Positions 8,568 through 16,730 of a DNA stretch of 64,000 nucleotides are shown here, piece by piece. The notes under the pieces are model-generated. The model worked only from the letters and a program-made list of their open reading frames with translations. It was not told the origin of the DNA and did not search any database. Positions within the stretch are counted from its first letter, which is position 1. Each line of letters opens with the position of its first letter. Position numbers and translations under genes: made by a program. Origin of the DNA: Chersky-806 sp038252255 (lineage in GTDB: Bacteria > Actinomycetota > Acidimicrobiia > IMCC26256 > JAENVU01); NCBI GenBank assembly GCA_038252255.1, contig JBBSAM010000016.1, forward strand, positions 38,385 to 102,384, in the 5' to 3' direction.

Positions 8568-9496
8568 GCGCGCGTCGCCTCGGCCGGGGAGCTCGGCTGG
8601 GACTCCATGCCGAGCGCTTCGAGCAGGATGCTCCCGCCCTCTTCGTCGAGCAGGCGGCGGGCAACCTCCGCGCCGAGAGCGTCCGGGTTCGTGCCCGCTC
8701 CGCGCACGCGCAGCACGATTCGACCGTCGAGCGACGCGAGCAATGCGTCGAGCACGATCGACCCGTCCCCTCGCCGTTGGGCCAACGCGCCACACGGGAG
8801 GCTGCAGCCACCGCCGAGCCGGTCGAGGAACGCTCGCTCGGCGAGCAGCTCCGAGTGCGCGATCTCGTCGTCGATCGCGGCGAGCGCCGCGAGTGTCTCC
8901 GCGTCGTCCGCGCGGCATTCCACCGCCAGTGCACCCTGACCCACCTGTGGCAAGAGCGTCGACGGCTCGAGGCGCTCCGTCGCCCGGTCCGCGACCCCGA
9001 GCCGGTCCAGCGCGGCGGCCGCGACGACGACGGCATCGAAGTCCACCGCGCGGTCGAGGCGTGTCGGGATGTTCCCCCGCAGCTCGCCGAACGTGAGATC
9101 CGGCCGCAACGCGGCCAGCTGCGCGCGGCGGCGCACGCTGCCGGTTCCGACATGGCCACCCGTGGGCAGGTCGGCGAGCCGGCACCCGACGAGCGCATCG
9201 CGCGGGTCCCCGCGCTCCGGCACGGCCGCCAGCACGAGTCCGTCAGGGGTCTCGGCCGGCAGGTCCTTCGCCGAGTGCACCGCGACGTCGGCGTCGCCGC
9301 GCAGCACCGAGTCCTGCACCTCTTTCACGAAGACCCCGGTACCGCCCAGCGCGTGGATCGTGGACGCGGTGTCGCGGTCACCGCGGGTCGAGACCACCAC
9401 GAGCTCGGTGGACGCGCCGAGCCGGGCAGCCACGAGGTCCGCCTGCCAGCGTGCGAGCGCGCTTCCCCGCGTGGCGACGCGCCGCGCCCGGGTCAT
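8564..9496 (-). CDS. hemC: Hydroxymethylbilane synthase (porphobilinogen deaminase)
   Basis: Polymerises four porphobilinogen units into hydroxymethylbilane using a dipyrromethane cofactor. The product has 310 residues. Seen motifs are ATRGSALARWQAD at the N-terminus, the phosphate/porphobilinogen region VHSAKDLPAE, and ECRADD. The cofactor-attachment Cys is in GGGCSLPCGA (about residue 240). The ATG overlaps the hemA stop as ATGA, indicating translational coupling; its own stop overlaps the cobA/hemD start. Confidence 0.95.
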   Translation of the reverse strand: MTRARRVATRGSALARWQADLVAARLGASTELVVVSTRGDRDTASTIHALGGTGVFVKEVQDSVLRGDADVAVHSAKDLPAETPDGLVLAAVPERGDPRDALVGCRLADLPTGGHVGTGSVRRRAQLAALRPDLTFGELRGNIPTRLDRAVDFDAVVVAAAALDRLGVADRATERLEPSTLLPQVGQGALAVECRADDAETLAALAAIDDEIAHSELLAERAFLDRLGGGCSLPCGALAQRRGDGSIVLDALLASLDGRIVLRVRGAGTNPDALGAEVARRLLDEEGGSILLEALGMESQPSSPAEATRA

Positions 9497-10785
9497 TCCG
9501 AGTCAGGTTCGCCCGGGAGGCCGTCCGGCAGGTCGAAGAGGGTGGCGAGCGCATCCGCGTACAGCTCGCCGCGGGCGGTGCCGGCCGCGTCCTTCAGCCG
9601 GACGGTCGGCTCGTGGAGGAGCTTGTTGACGATGCCCTGGGTGAGCGCTTCGACCGCGTTGCGCGCTTCGGGATCGAGCGCGTCGAGCTTGGCGCGGAAG
9701 CGATCGAGCTCCGCGGTGCGAATCGACTCGCCGCGCTGTCGCAAGGACGTGACCAGCGGTGTCAGCTCGCGCGCCATGCGATCCGTCTGGAACTTCTCCA
9801 GCTCATCGATGATGATCCCCTGCACGCGGCTCACCTCGCGGCGGCGCTCGTGCAACGAGTCCTCGGTGAAGGCTTTGAGGTCGTCCATGTCGAGCAGCGT
9901 CACGCCGGGGACCTCGCGTGCGCCGGGGTCGACATCGCGGGGGACGGCGACGTCGACGACGAGCAGCGGCGAGCCGTCGCGGCGATCCATCACCGCCTCG
10001 ATGTCACCCCGCTCGACGTGCACCTCGGTCGAGTCGGTCGCGGTCAGCAGCACGTCCACTGACGACAGGACGTCGGGGAGCTCGCCCAGCGAGACCGGGC
10101 GCCCGCCCACCTTGCCCGCGAGATCCACGGCCCGGGCGTACGTGCGGTTGGCGACCACGAGCTCGCCGGAACCCGCGCTGACCAGCGCTTTCGCGAGACC
10201 CTGGGCGACCTCGCCCGCGCCGAGCACGAGCACCGAACGGCCGCGCAGCGAGAACATCGTCTGCTCCGCGAGCGCAACCGCGGCCGAGGAGATGGAGAGC
10301 GCGCTCCGACCGATCGCGGTCTCGGTCCGAGCCCGCTTGCCGACGACGAGCGCTTGGCGAAACACCCGCGAGAGCAGCTGCCCGGATGCACCCTGGTCCT
10401 CGGCTTGGCGCCACGCGTCGCGGACCTGGCCGAGGATCTCGCCCTCACCGATGATCATCGAGTCGAGGCCGGCGGCGACGCCGAAGAGGTGCGCGACCGC
10501 GCCGTCGTCGTAGTACGTGTAGAGGTGCTCGGCGAAGTCGTCCGGTTGCGCGGACGCCTGCTCGGCGAGGAACTCGAGGATGTCCGAGACCGCGGCGTGG
10601 AACTTCGTGCACCGCGCGTAGATCTCGATCCGGTTGCAGGTGGAGAGCAGGACGACCTCGGCCAGGTGCTCGCGCAACGCCAGGTCGTGAATAGCCTTCA
10701 CCTGGCGCGATGCCGGCACCGCGACCCGCTCACGCATCTCGACGGGTGCGGTGCGGTGGTTCAGACCGACGACGATCACAGACAC
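9493..10785 (-). CDS. hemA: Glutamyl-tRNA reductase
   Basis: NADPH-dependent reduction of glutamyl-tRNA(Glu) to glutamate-1-semialdehyde, the first committed heme step. The GTG at 10785 gives 430 residues starting VSVIVVGLNHRTAPVEMRE. The longer in-frame extension runs through the upstream gene and was rejected. The catalytic Cys lies in LLSTCNRIEIYA (about residue 50), the NADP fold in VLVLGAGEVAQ, and EGEILGQVRDA is present. It overlaps the siroheme gene by 10 bp. Being in a Rex operon ties heme synthesis to the NADH/NAD balance. Confidence 0.95.
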   Translation of the reverse strand: MSVIVVGLNHRTAPVEMRERVAVPASRQVKAIHDLALREHLAEVVLLSTCNRIEIYARCTKFHAAVSDILEFLAEQASAQPDDFAEHLYTYYDDGAVAHLFGVAAGLDSMIIGEGEILGQVRDAWRQAEDQGASGQLLSRVFRQALVVGKRARTETAIGRSALSISSAAVALAEQTMFSLRGRSVLVLGAGEVAQGLAKALVSAGSGELVVANRTYARAVDLAGKVGGRPVSLGELPDVLSSVDVLLTATDSTEVHVERGDIEAVMDRRDGSPLLVVDVAVPRDVDPGAREVPGVTLLDMDDLKAFTEDSLHERRREVSRVQGIIIDELEKFQTDRMARELTPLVTSLRQRGESIRTAELDRFRAKLDALDPEARNAVEALTQGIVNKLLHEPTVRLKDAAGTARGELYADALATLFDLPDGLPGEPDSE

Positions 10786-11417
10786 GAGCGCAACAGCTCC
10801 CTCGCCTCGGACTCCCGACCTTCCCGGATCAGCTCGAGGATGCCGGAACCGATGGCCGCTCGCCAATCGGCATCCTCGCTGGAACGCCCCCCGGTACGCA
10901 TCTCTTCCCGGGCCTCGCTGAGCAGCTCGAGCAGGGTCTCGTACTCGGGGCCCATCTCCTCCCGGACGTGGTCCTTGAGGAAGGTCGCGAGGGCCGGACT
11001 GCGGCCGTTGGTACCGATGGTGACCACGATATCCCCGCGCCGTACGACCGACATGAGCGTGAAGGAGCAATTCGCCGGGTCGTCGGCCGAGTTCACGAAC
11101 ATCCGGCGCGACTCGCCGGCGAGGAAGACCGCCCGGTTCACCTCGGGGTCGTCGGTCGCGGTGACCGCGAGCCACGCACCGTCGAGATCGGCATCCGAGA
11201 ACGCGCGCCGGGTGAGCTGGATCCGGCCCTCGGCGGCCCACCCCGCCACGACGTCGCCCACGTCGGGCGCGACGACCGTGACCTCCGCCCCGGCCTCGAG
11301 CAGCGACTCGATCTTGCGGGCGGCGATCCGCCCGGCACCGACGACGACGCACCGCCGACCCGTCACCAGCAGGTTCACGGGATACCCCACGAGGGACGGG
11401 CGCGGGGCCGGGCTCAA
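10776..11417 (-). CDS. Precorrin-2 dehydrogenase / sirohydrochlorin ferrochelatase-like (siroheme synthase N-terminal type)
   Basis: A Met8/CysG N-terminal-type protein of 213 residues that oxidises precorrin-2 to sirohydrochlorin with NAD and may insert iron. It begins near SLVGYPVNLLVTGRRCVVVGAG, a Rossmann fold typical of the family, followed by VTVVAP and the NRAVFLAGE region. The TTG start overlaps the rex stop (TTGA). With the CobA domain encoded two genes downstream it completes the uroporphyrinogen to siroheme route apart from a separate chelatase if needed. Whether this enzyme performs the chelation is not visible. Confidence 0.88.
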   Translation of the reverse strand: MSPAPRPSLVGYPVNLLVTGRRCVVVGAGRIAARKIESLLEAGAEVTVVAPDVGDVVAGWAAEGRIQLTRRAFSDADLDGAWLAVTATDDPEVNRAVFLAGESRRMFVNSADDPANCSFTLMSVVRRGDIVVTIGTNGRSPALATFLKDHVREEMGPEYETLLELLSEAREEMRTGGRSSEDADWRAAIGSGILELIREGRESEARELLRSCL

Positions 11418-12097
11418 CCCACGCGCTCCTTCTTCCGGGAGCGTTGGTGCGACTGGTAGAAGGAGAGGATCTGCAGCTCGATGGCCAGATCCACCTTGCG
11501 CAGCGAGACCGAGTCGGGCACTGCGACCACTGCCGGTGCGAAGTTGAGGATCGAGCAGACGCCCGCGGCGACCAGGCGGTCGGCGACCTCTTGCGCGGCG
11601 GCGGCCGGGGTGGCGATGATCCCGATCTTGATGCCCCGCTCGCTCACGATCGGTGAGAGGTCGTCGATCGATTCGACCGCGAGGTCACCGATCTGCTCCC
11701 CGACCTTGGTCGGGTCGGCGTCCACGAGGGCGAGCACCCGGAACCCGCGGGCGCCGAAGCCCCGGTAGTTGGCGAGGGCCTGGCCGAGGTTCCCGAGGCC
11801 GACGATGGCGACCGGCCAGTCCGCGGTGAGCCCGAGCTCGCGCGTGATGCGGTCGACCAGGAACTCCACCTCGTAGCCGACGCCCCGGGTGCCGTAGGAC
11901 CCCAGGTAGGAGAGGTCCTTGCGGACCTTTGCCGCGTTGACGCCGGCGAGCTCGGCCAGCCGCTCCGAGGAGACGGTACCGACCTCCTGGTCAGCTGCTT
12001 CGAGCAGGGCCCGGTAGTAGAGAGGAAGGCGCGCGACCGTCGCTTCCGGGATCCGCCTCGGCGTCCCATCGGCGCTGCGAGCAGGGCGGTCGGGCAC
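11414..12097 (-). CDS. rex: Redox-sensing transcriptional repressor Rex
   Basis: Rex senses the NADH/NAD ratio and represses respiratory and heme genes when NAD is abundant. The 227-residue product has a winged-helix N-terminus (RIPEATVARLPLYYRAL, ELAGVNAAKVRKDLSYLG, about residues 15-70) and a Rossmann domain (VAIVGLGNLGQAL, about 95-107). A C-terminal domain-swap helix (ELQILSFYQ) is followed by a basic tail. GTG start. It heads the hem operon as in Streptomyces rex-hemACD, where Rex autoregulates. A Rex-operator-like sequence lies about 70 bp upstream. Confidence 0.95.
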   Translation of the reverse strand: MPDRPARSADGTPRRIPEATVARLPLYYRALLEAADQEVGTVSSERLAELAGVNAAKVRKDLSYLGSYGTRGVGYEVEFLVDRITRELGLTADWPVAIVGLGNLGQALANYRGFGARGFRVLALVDADPTKVGEQIGDLAVESIDDLSPIVSERGIKIGIIATPAAAAQEVADRLVAAGVCSILNFAPAVVAVPDSVSLRKVDLAIELQILSFYQSHQRSRKKERVG

Positions 12098-12164
12098 GGT
12101 CCGCCAGGTCCTCTCGACGGGGCCCGCGTATGGGGCGGGCCGGAAGAATCACCCTACACCCACT

Positions 12165-12182
12165 TCGTGCACATATTCACAA
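12165..12182 (-). promoter_or_regulatory. Rex-operator-like site in front of rex-hem operon
   Basis: On the minus strand the site reads TTGTGAATATGTGCACGA. The known Rex operator pattern is TTGTGAA-N4-TTCACAA; here the left half is perfect and the right half (TGCACGA) matches 5 of 7. It lies 68-85 bp upstream of the rex start and overlaps the last codons and stop of the upstream tauE-like gene. TTGTGA with TAGGGT about 18 bp downstream could be the promoter, which the repressor would cover. Binding is inferred from the match and the gene order. Confidence 0.6.
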
Positions 12183-12941
12183 GCCGGGTAGCCACGCCGC
12201 GGTGAGCAGCGTGGCCCCGAGCAGGGCGAGGCCCGCGCCGTACGCCCGCTCCAAGTGGACCGGATTGCTCCGCAACGCGACCCGGGCACCGACGTAGGAG
12301 AGCGGGATCGAGCTGGCGCCGAACACCGCCACGAGCTCCCAGTCGATGTGGCCCAGGATCGCGTGAACGATCGTCCCCGGGATCGCCAATGCGGCCGCGA
12401 CCGCCAGCGATGTCGCGAACGACTGCTTGAGCGAGAGGCGCAGCACCACGACGAACAACGGGGCGAGGAGAAAGCCCCCCGCGTTCGCCAGGAGGCCCGA
12501 GAGCACGCCGACACCGAGGGCGACCCCGGTCATGCGGGATCGATAGAACCGCGGGCGCATCGCGATCTCGTGCGGATCGCCGGGCCGGAGCAAGAAGCGG
12601 AGGCCGAGCACCGTGACCACCAGCTCGGTCGCGGTCACGAGCACCTCCCCGCCGATCCAGCGGGTCGCGTAGGCACCGATCGCGGTGGCCGGAATGCCGG
12701 CGGCAAGGCACCAGCCGAAGACCCGCCAGTCGATGAGCTGCTCCCGCCAGTAGGCGTACGACGCCGCGAGGGTGGACGGGATGGTGGCCGGCAATGGGGA
12801 GGCGACCGCGACGATCGGTGGGATGCCGACGATCGCCAGCAGCGGGGTGGCGATCGCGGATCCCCCCTTTCCGAAGAGCCCGCCGAGGAACCCGACACCC
12901 GCGCCGATCGCCATCACCGCGAGGGCGGTCGTGAGGCTCAT
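12177..12941 (-). CDS. TauE/SafE (TSUP) family sulfite/anion exporter
   Basis: Integral membrane protein of 254 residues with about eight hydrophobic segments. The family moves sulfite, sulfoacetate or related organosulfur anions across the membrane. Typical features are the N-terminal GAGVGFLGGLFGKGGSAIATPLL, a PLPATIPSTLAASYAYWR loop, and the repeated half starting GVALGVGVLSGLLANAGGFLLAPLF. The duplicated glycine-rich half-motifs are characteristic. It is divergently placed from a LysR-type regulator 102 bp away, a common pairing for inducible exporters. The substrate cannot be read from sequence. Confidence 0.88.
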   Translation of the reverse strand: MSLTTALAVMAIGAGVGFLGGLFGKGGSAIATPLLAIVGIPPIVAVASPLPATIPSTLAASYAYWREQLIDWRVFGWCLAAGIPATAIGAYATRWIGGEVLVTATELVVTVLGLRFLLRPGDPHEIAMRPRFYRSRMTGVALGVGVLSGLLANAGGFLLAPLFVVVLRLSLKQSFATSLAVAAALAIPGTIVHAILGHIDWELVAVFGASSIPLSYVGARVALRSNPVHLERAYGAGLALLGATLLTAAWLPGL

Positions 12942-13043
12942 CGGTGGCGGTCGGGGACGGGCGCGGGGTGCACCCGTCCATTGGACGCCGGATCAACCGA
13001 CAGGTCCAACAGATTGTTCTGATTTATCCCATAGGCTGTCCCG

Positions 13044-13937
13044 ATGGAGATCCGCCAGATCGAGTACGTGGTCGGGGTGGTCGAGCACGGCGGCTTCACC
13101 CGCGCCGCGTCCGCCCTGCACGTGACCCAGCCGGCGCTGTCGGAAGGGGTGGCCCGGCTCGAAGCCGAGCTCGGGGTCCAGCTGTTCCACCGCGTGGGGC
13201 GGCGCGCGGTGATCTCCGCCGCCGGGACCGCGTTTCTCGAGCCCGCGCGCCAGCTGCTGCGGGACCGGGCGGTCCTCGCGACCTCGGTCGCCGCGGTCGC
13301 CGGCCTTGCCACCGGAACGCTCGACCTGGTGGCCCTCCCGACGCTGGCGGTCTCACCGCTCGCACCGCTCGTCGGCCGGATGCGCCGCGCCCATCCCGGT
13401 GTCGTCGTGCACATCGAGCAACCCGACGACGCGGACGTCGTCACGACGCTCGTACGCTCCGGTCGATCCGAGATCGGGCTGGCCGAGCTGCCCGTCGACG
13501 AGCCCGGACTGGTCAGCGAGCCGCTGCAGACCCAGGAGCTCGTCCTCGTGCTCCCTATCTCGTCACCCCTCGCCGGGCGCCGCCGGCTGGCCGTCGCCGA
13601 TCTGGCCGAGGTGCCGCTCGTCATGACGCCACCGGGCACCTCCATGCGACGGGTCATCGACGACGCGTTCGACGCCGCGGGGGTCAGCCCGACCATCGCG
13701 GTGGAGACGGAGCAGCGCGAAGCGATCGTCGCGCTCGTGCTCGCGGGCGCCGGTGGGAGCATCGTTCCGGCGCCGCTCGCCGAGTCCGCGCGGCCGGCCG
13801 GGGTGGTGACCGTCGCCCTCTCCCCACCGCTGCGCCGTTCGGTCGGCCTCGTCTGGCGGGCCGGACCGGTCTCCCCGGCGGCGCAGGCGTTCATCGATCT
13901 GAGCCGCGAGCCCGAGCCGGCGCCGCCTCGTGCCTAA
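13044..13937 (+). CDS. LysR-family transcriptional regulator
   Basis: A 297-residue regulator with an N-terminal winged helix-turn-helix (QIEYVVGVVEHGGFTRAASA, then LHVTQPALSEGVARLEAELG, residues 4-46). The LysR substrate-binding domain (about 92-290) shows two periplasmic-binding-like lobes. It is divergent from the TauE/SafE exporter, so the likely target is that promoter. The 102-bp intergenic region contains a short dyad TATCCCATA at 13025-13033 just before the start codon and an AT-rich patch unlike its GC-rich surroundings. The inducer is unknown; a sulfur compound is a guess from the neighbour. Confidence 0.9.
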   Translation: MEIRQIEYVVGVVEHGGFTRAASALHVTQPALSEGVARLEAELGVQLFHRVGRRAVISAAGTAFLEPARQLLRDRAVLATSVAAVAGLATGTLDLVALPTLAVSPLAPLVGRMRRAHPGVVVHIEQPDDADVVTTLVRSGRSEIGLAELPVDEPGLVSEPLQTQELVLVLPISSPLAGRRRLAVADLAEVPLVMTPPGTSMRRVIDDAFDAAGVSPTIAVETEQREAIVALVLAGAGGSIVPAPLAESARPAGVVTVALSPPLRRSVGLVWRAGPVSPAAQAFIDLSREPEPAPPRA

Positions 13938-13946
13938 TCTCGCAGC

Positions 13947-14678
13947 GTGGTGATCGGGCTCTCGTTCTTCGCAACGGCGGTGGCGACGCTGTTCGCGCAG
14001 GCCACGCTGGTGCGCTTCACCCGGGACCGGCGGCCCCAGGACCTGGCGTGGACGGTGTCGCTGGCCATGTTCGCCCTGGGCTCGGCGGCCCTGGCCACGG
14101 GCGTCTCGACCGGTTGGGACAACGGGACGTTCCGGGTCTTCTTCCTCCTCGGCGCCGTGCTGACCGTTCCGTGGCTCGCGCTCGGCACGATCTACCTCCT
14201 CGCGGGTCGCGAGCGCGGGCGCCGGGTGCAGTGGGGGCTCGTCCTCTTCTCCGGGTTGGCCACCGGGGTCCTGCTCACCGCCCCGGTCAAGGGGCCGATC
14301 TCGGGGGACGCGATACCCGTCGGCAGCGACGTGTTCGGTGTGTTCCCGCGCGCGCTCGCCGGCATCGGCAGCGGCGTCGGCGCGATCGTGATCATCGCGG
14401 GCGCGCTCTGGTCCGCGTGGCGGTTCGCCCGGGCTCGGGACACTCCGGGCAACGGGCGGCGCGCCGCGGCAAACCTGCTCATCGCCTCGGGAACGATCGT
14501 GCTCTCGAGCGGGGGTCTGATCCAAGGGATCGCGGGCAAGGACCAAGCGTTCGTCATCTCACTCGCCACTGGCATCACCGTCGTCTACGCCGGCTTCCTG
14601 GTCGCGTCCGGAGCAAGCGCGAGAACCAGGGACCGGGGGAGCGCCCCCCGGTCCGAAGGGTTAGCCCGAGTGTCGTAG
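13947..14678 (+). CDS. Uncharacterised multi-pass membrane protein
   Basis: The 243-residue product has about seven hydrophobic segments spread over its length and no catalytic motif I recognise. GTG start, 9 bp after the LysR stop, so it may be co-transcribed with it. The C-terminus is basic (ASARTRDRGSAPRSEG). The last 18 bp overlap the convergent acyl-CoA ligase gene. Comparable small multi-pass proteins are common as hypotheticals in actinobacteria. No function is proposed. Confidence 0.7.
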   Translation: MVIGLSFFATAVATLFAQATLVRFTRDRRPQDLAWTVSLAMFALGSAALATGVSTGWDNGTFRVFFLLGAVLTVPWLALGTIYLLAGRERGRRVQWGLVLFSGLATGVLLTAPVKGPISGDAIPVGSDVFGVFPRALAGIGSGVGAIVIIAGALWSAWRFARARDTPGNGRRAAANLLIASGTIVLSSGGLIQGIAGKDQAFVISLATGITVVYAGFLVASGASARTRDRGSAPRSEGLARVS

Positions 14679-16121
14679 CTCGCGACGGAGGAGCTTGCCC
14701 GCATCGTTGCGCGGCAGCTCGGCGACGATCTCGACGGTCGCCGGCACCTTGTACCGCGCGAGCTGGCGCGCCGCGTGCTCGCGCACTCCTTCGACGGTCA
14801 GCGTCACCCCGGGCTCCGGGACCACCCACGCGGCCACGGCTTCCCCGGTGCGGGCGCTCGGGACACCGATCACCGCCGCGTCGGCGATCCCCGGGTGGTC
14901 GAGGAGCACCTCTTCCACCTCGGCGGGAAAGATGTTGAAGCCCGACACGATGATGAGGTCCTTCTTGCGGTCGACCAGGCTCAGGTAGCCGTCGTCGTCT
15001 GCCACCGCGACGTCGCCGGTGCGGAGCCAGCCGTCGACGAGCACCCGTGCCGTCGCATCGGGATCGTCCCAGTACCCCACGAAGACGTTGGGTCCCCGCA
15101 CCCAGATCTCGCCCGGGTCCCCGGCGACGACGTCCTCGCCGTCGTCGCCCACCAGCCGCACATCGACTCCCGGCAGCGGTGGGCCGATGGACCCGAAGCG
15201 CGGGGCGTTCTCGACCGCGGTGGTGCTCACGATCGGCGCGGCTTCGGTCAGGCCGTAGCCCTCGTGGATCGTGATGCCGAACCGGTCCAGGAAGCTCTCG
15301 GCGCGCTCGAGGGGGAGCTCGGCCGCCCCCGACACCGCGAGCCGGACCGACGAGAACGACACCGGCGAGGCGAGGGTCTCGGGCAGATCGAGGATCGCGC
15401 CGAACATCGTCGGGACACCCGCAAGGATCGTGACCTCGTGCTTGCGCACCAGCTCGACCGCGCGCGCCGCGTCGAAGTGGTCGAGCAGCACGGTACGACC
15501 ACCCGCGTGCAGCCCGACGCCGAGCGAGACGTTGAGCCCGAAGACGTGGAAGAACGGGAGCGCGGCAAGCCCGACGTCGTCGGGACCGACCTGCAACCCG
15601 GGGTGCGCCTGCACCTGGCCGATGTTCGCCGCGAGGTTCCCGTGGGTGAGCATCGCCGCACGCGGTGCGCCGGCGGTGCCCGAGGTGAAGAGCAGCACGG
15701 CGATCTCCCCGTCGTCGCGCTCGGTCTCCGCCTCCATGCGGTTGCCGGTGAGGACGTCGCTCACAGTGCGCGCGCCCGGAAGATCGACGAGGTCGTCCGT
15801 GCCGGGTCCGCGGAGGAGATGCCGGGCGCCGACCTTCGCGGTTTGCGCGGCGATCACCGACGCCGGCGCGAGCGGGTTCAGCGGGACCGCGACCGCGCCG
15901 GCCCACAGCGCGCCGAGGTAGGCGGTGACGAAGGCGATGTCGTTGTGGCCGGCGATCGCCACCCGGTCGCCGGGAGCGATCCCGAGTCCGGCGATGCCCT
16001 GCGCCGCCTCGGCGGCCAGTGCCTCCAGCTCCCCGTACGGCACCAGCCGCTCGCCGTCGAGCAGGGCGACCGCGTCCGGGCTCTCATCGGCGTGGTGCAG
16101 GAGGACCGACACCAGATTCAC
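14661..16121 (-). CDS. AMP-dependent acyl-CoA synthetase / ligase
   Basis: Activates a carboxylic acid, probably a fatty acid, via an acyl-adenylate to the CoA thioester. The GTG at 16121 gives 486 residues, N-terminus VNLVSVLLHHADESPDAVAL. A start 84 bp upstream adds only low-complexity sequence. Signature motifs: the P-loop-like LLFTSGTAGAPRAAMLTHGN (about residue 155), HEGYGLTEAAPIV, GWLRTGDVAVADDDGYL, and the C-terminal catalytic lysine region PRNDAGKLLRREL. The motifs resemble long-chain fatty-acid-CoA ligases. It has no obvious operon partner. Confidence 0.9.
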   Translation of the reverse strand: MNLVSVLLHHADESPDAVALLDGERLVPYGELEALAAEAAQGIAGLGIAPGDRVAIAGHNDIAFVTAYLGALWAGAVAVPLNPLAPASVIAAQTAKVGARHLLRGPGTDDLVDLPGARTVSDVLTGNRMEAETERDDGEIAVLLFTSGTAGAPRAAMLTHGNLAANIGQVQAHPGLQVGPDDVGLAALPFFHVFGLNVSLGVGLHAGGRTVLLDHFDAARAVELVRKHEVTILAGVPTMFGAILDLPETLASPVSFSSVRLAVSGAAELPLERAESFLDRFGITIHEGYGLTEAAPIVSTTAVENAPRFGSIGPPLPGVDVRLVGDDGEDVVAGDPGEIWVRGPNVFVGYWDDPDATARVLVDGWLRTGDVAVADDDGYLSLVDRKKDLIIVSGFNIFPAEVEEVLLDHPGIADAAVIGVPSARTGEAVAAWVVPEPGVTLTVEGVREHAARQLARYKVPATVEIVAELPRNDAGKLLRRELRHSG

Positions 16122-16287
16122 GGGCGGAGTCTGGCAGACCCATCGCGGGCGCCCGCTGGCGGAGCCGAGGAGCGATCCCGGAGGACCAGGAGAAAAATCG
16201 CCCAAAGTCGGAATTCATGCTCAAGCGACCACAAGGTGTCGCCGATGTACCCATTGTTCCAATCGAGCAGGCAAAGGGGAGCGGGCG

Positions 16288-16602
16288 ATGGGAGGGACGA
16301 GCGGCATGCGGAGCGACCGAGGCATCCGACCCGACCTGCCGCGCACCCGGTCCCTGACCGCATCGCTGCACCGTTCCACCGCTCTCACAGATTCCACCGC
16401 TCTCACAGATCCGGGGTTCCGGTGCGTGGGCGTGGGCGTACTGAGCGCCGAGGAGACGCCCGTCTCCGAGGCGTTCATGGAACCAGCCTCCCAGCCCGCC
16501 CCAAGCACGTCTGCGTCCGCAGCCGGAGCCCCGTTCTCGATGCCGCGGGTCGCGCGGTCGGTGCCGAACGCACCGGCCGCGCCCCCGGCAACTCTCGTCT
16601 AG
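16288..16602 (+). CDS. Doubtful small hypothetical protein
   Basis: An open frame of 104 codons starts with ATG after a good ribosome site (AAAGGGGAG, 5-6 bp away). The predicted product is rich in Ser, Ala, Thr and Pro, has no hydrophobic segment, and contains a STALTD duplication produced by the 18-bp tandem repeat. No family is recognised. In such GC-rich DNA open frames of this size arise often; only the ribosome site and the lack of a competing gene argue for it. Confidence 0.25.
   Translation: MGGTSGMRSDRGIRPDLPRTRSLTASLHRSTALTDSTALTDPGFRCVGVGVLSAEETPVSEAFMEPASQPAPSTSASAAGAPFSMPRVARSVPNAPAAPPATLV
16374..16409. repeat. 18-bp perfect tandem duplication
   Basis: The 18-mer TTCCACCGCTCTCACAGA occurs twice head to tail (16374-16391 and 16392-16409). 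Since 18 is divisible by three, the duplication keeps the frame of the weak open frame that crosses it. It looks like recent slippage. Confidence 0.9.
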
Positions 16603-16637
16603 CGCTCCGGTCTCGGGCCCTGGTCTCGGGCCGCCGC

Positions 16638-16730
16638 CTAGGGGCCGACGCGGAAGACGAACTGCAACAGCGCCGCCCCGAGGATCAGGATGAGCAGCAC
16701 CGCGAGGGCGATCGTGGTTCCCGGTCTCAC
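16638..16730 (-). CDS. 30-residue single-helix membrane peptide coupled to SAM hydrolase
   Basis: A GTG at 16730 overlaps the stop of the upstream SAM-hydrolase gene as GTGA, and the frame runs 30 codons to TAG. The product is almost entirely one hydrophobic helix (TTIALAVLLILILGAALLQF, about residues 5-24) with a basic N-terminal residue and a short FRVGP tail. It is far below the usual size cut-off for gene calling. The coupled start and the clean helix with Arg on the N-terminal side argue that it is translated and inserted in the membrane. Role unknown. Confidence 0.55.
   Translation of the reverse strand: MRPGTTIALAVLLILILGAALLQFVFRVGP

Larger units (their letters stand above)
16122..16637. 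other. 515-bp region without a secure gene
   Basis: The stretch lies between the divergently read acyl-CoA ligase and the leftward SAM-hydrolase cluster's 3' end. It has one weak open frame (16288-16602, +) and an 18-bp perfect tandem repeat. It contains AT-richer patches (16190-16260, for example GGAGAAAAATCGCCCAAAG) where a ligase promoter could lie. I see no RNA gene or terminator with confidence. Confidence 0.5.

Noticed and set aside
12154..12996. Alternative - strand frame over the TauE/SafE gene, 280 codons
   Set aside because: The other frame encodes a clean eight-helix membrane protein with family motifs; this one is Arg/Gly-rich.
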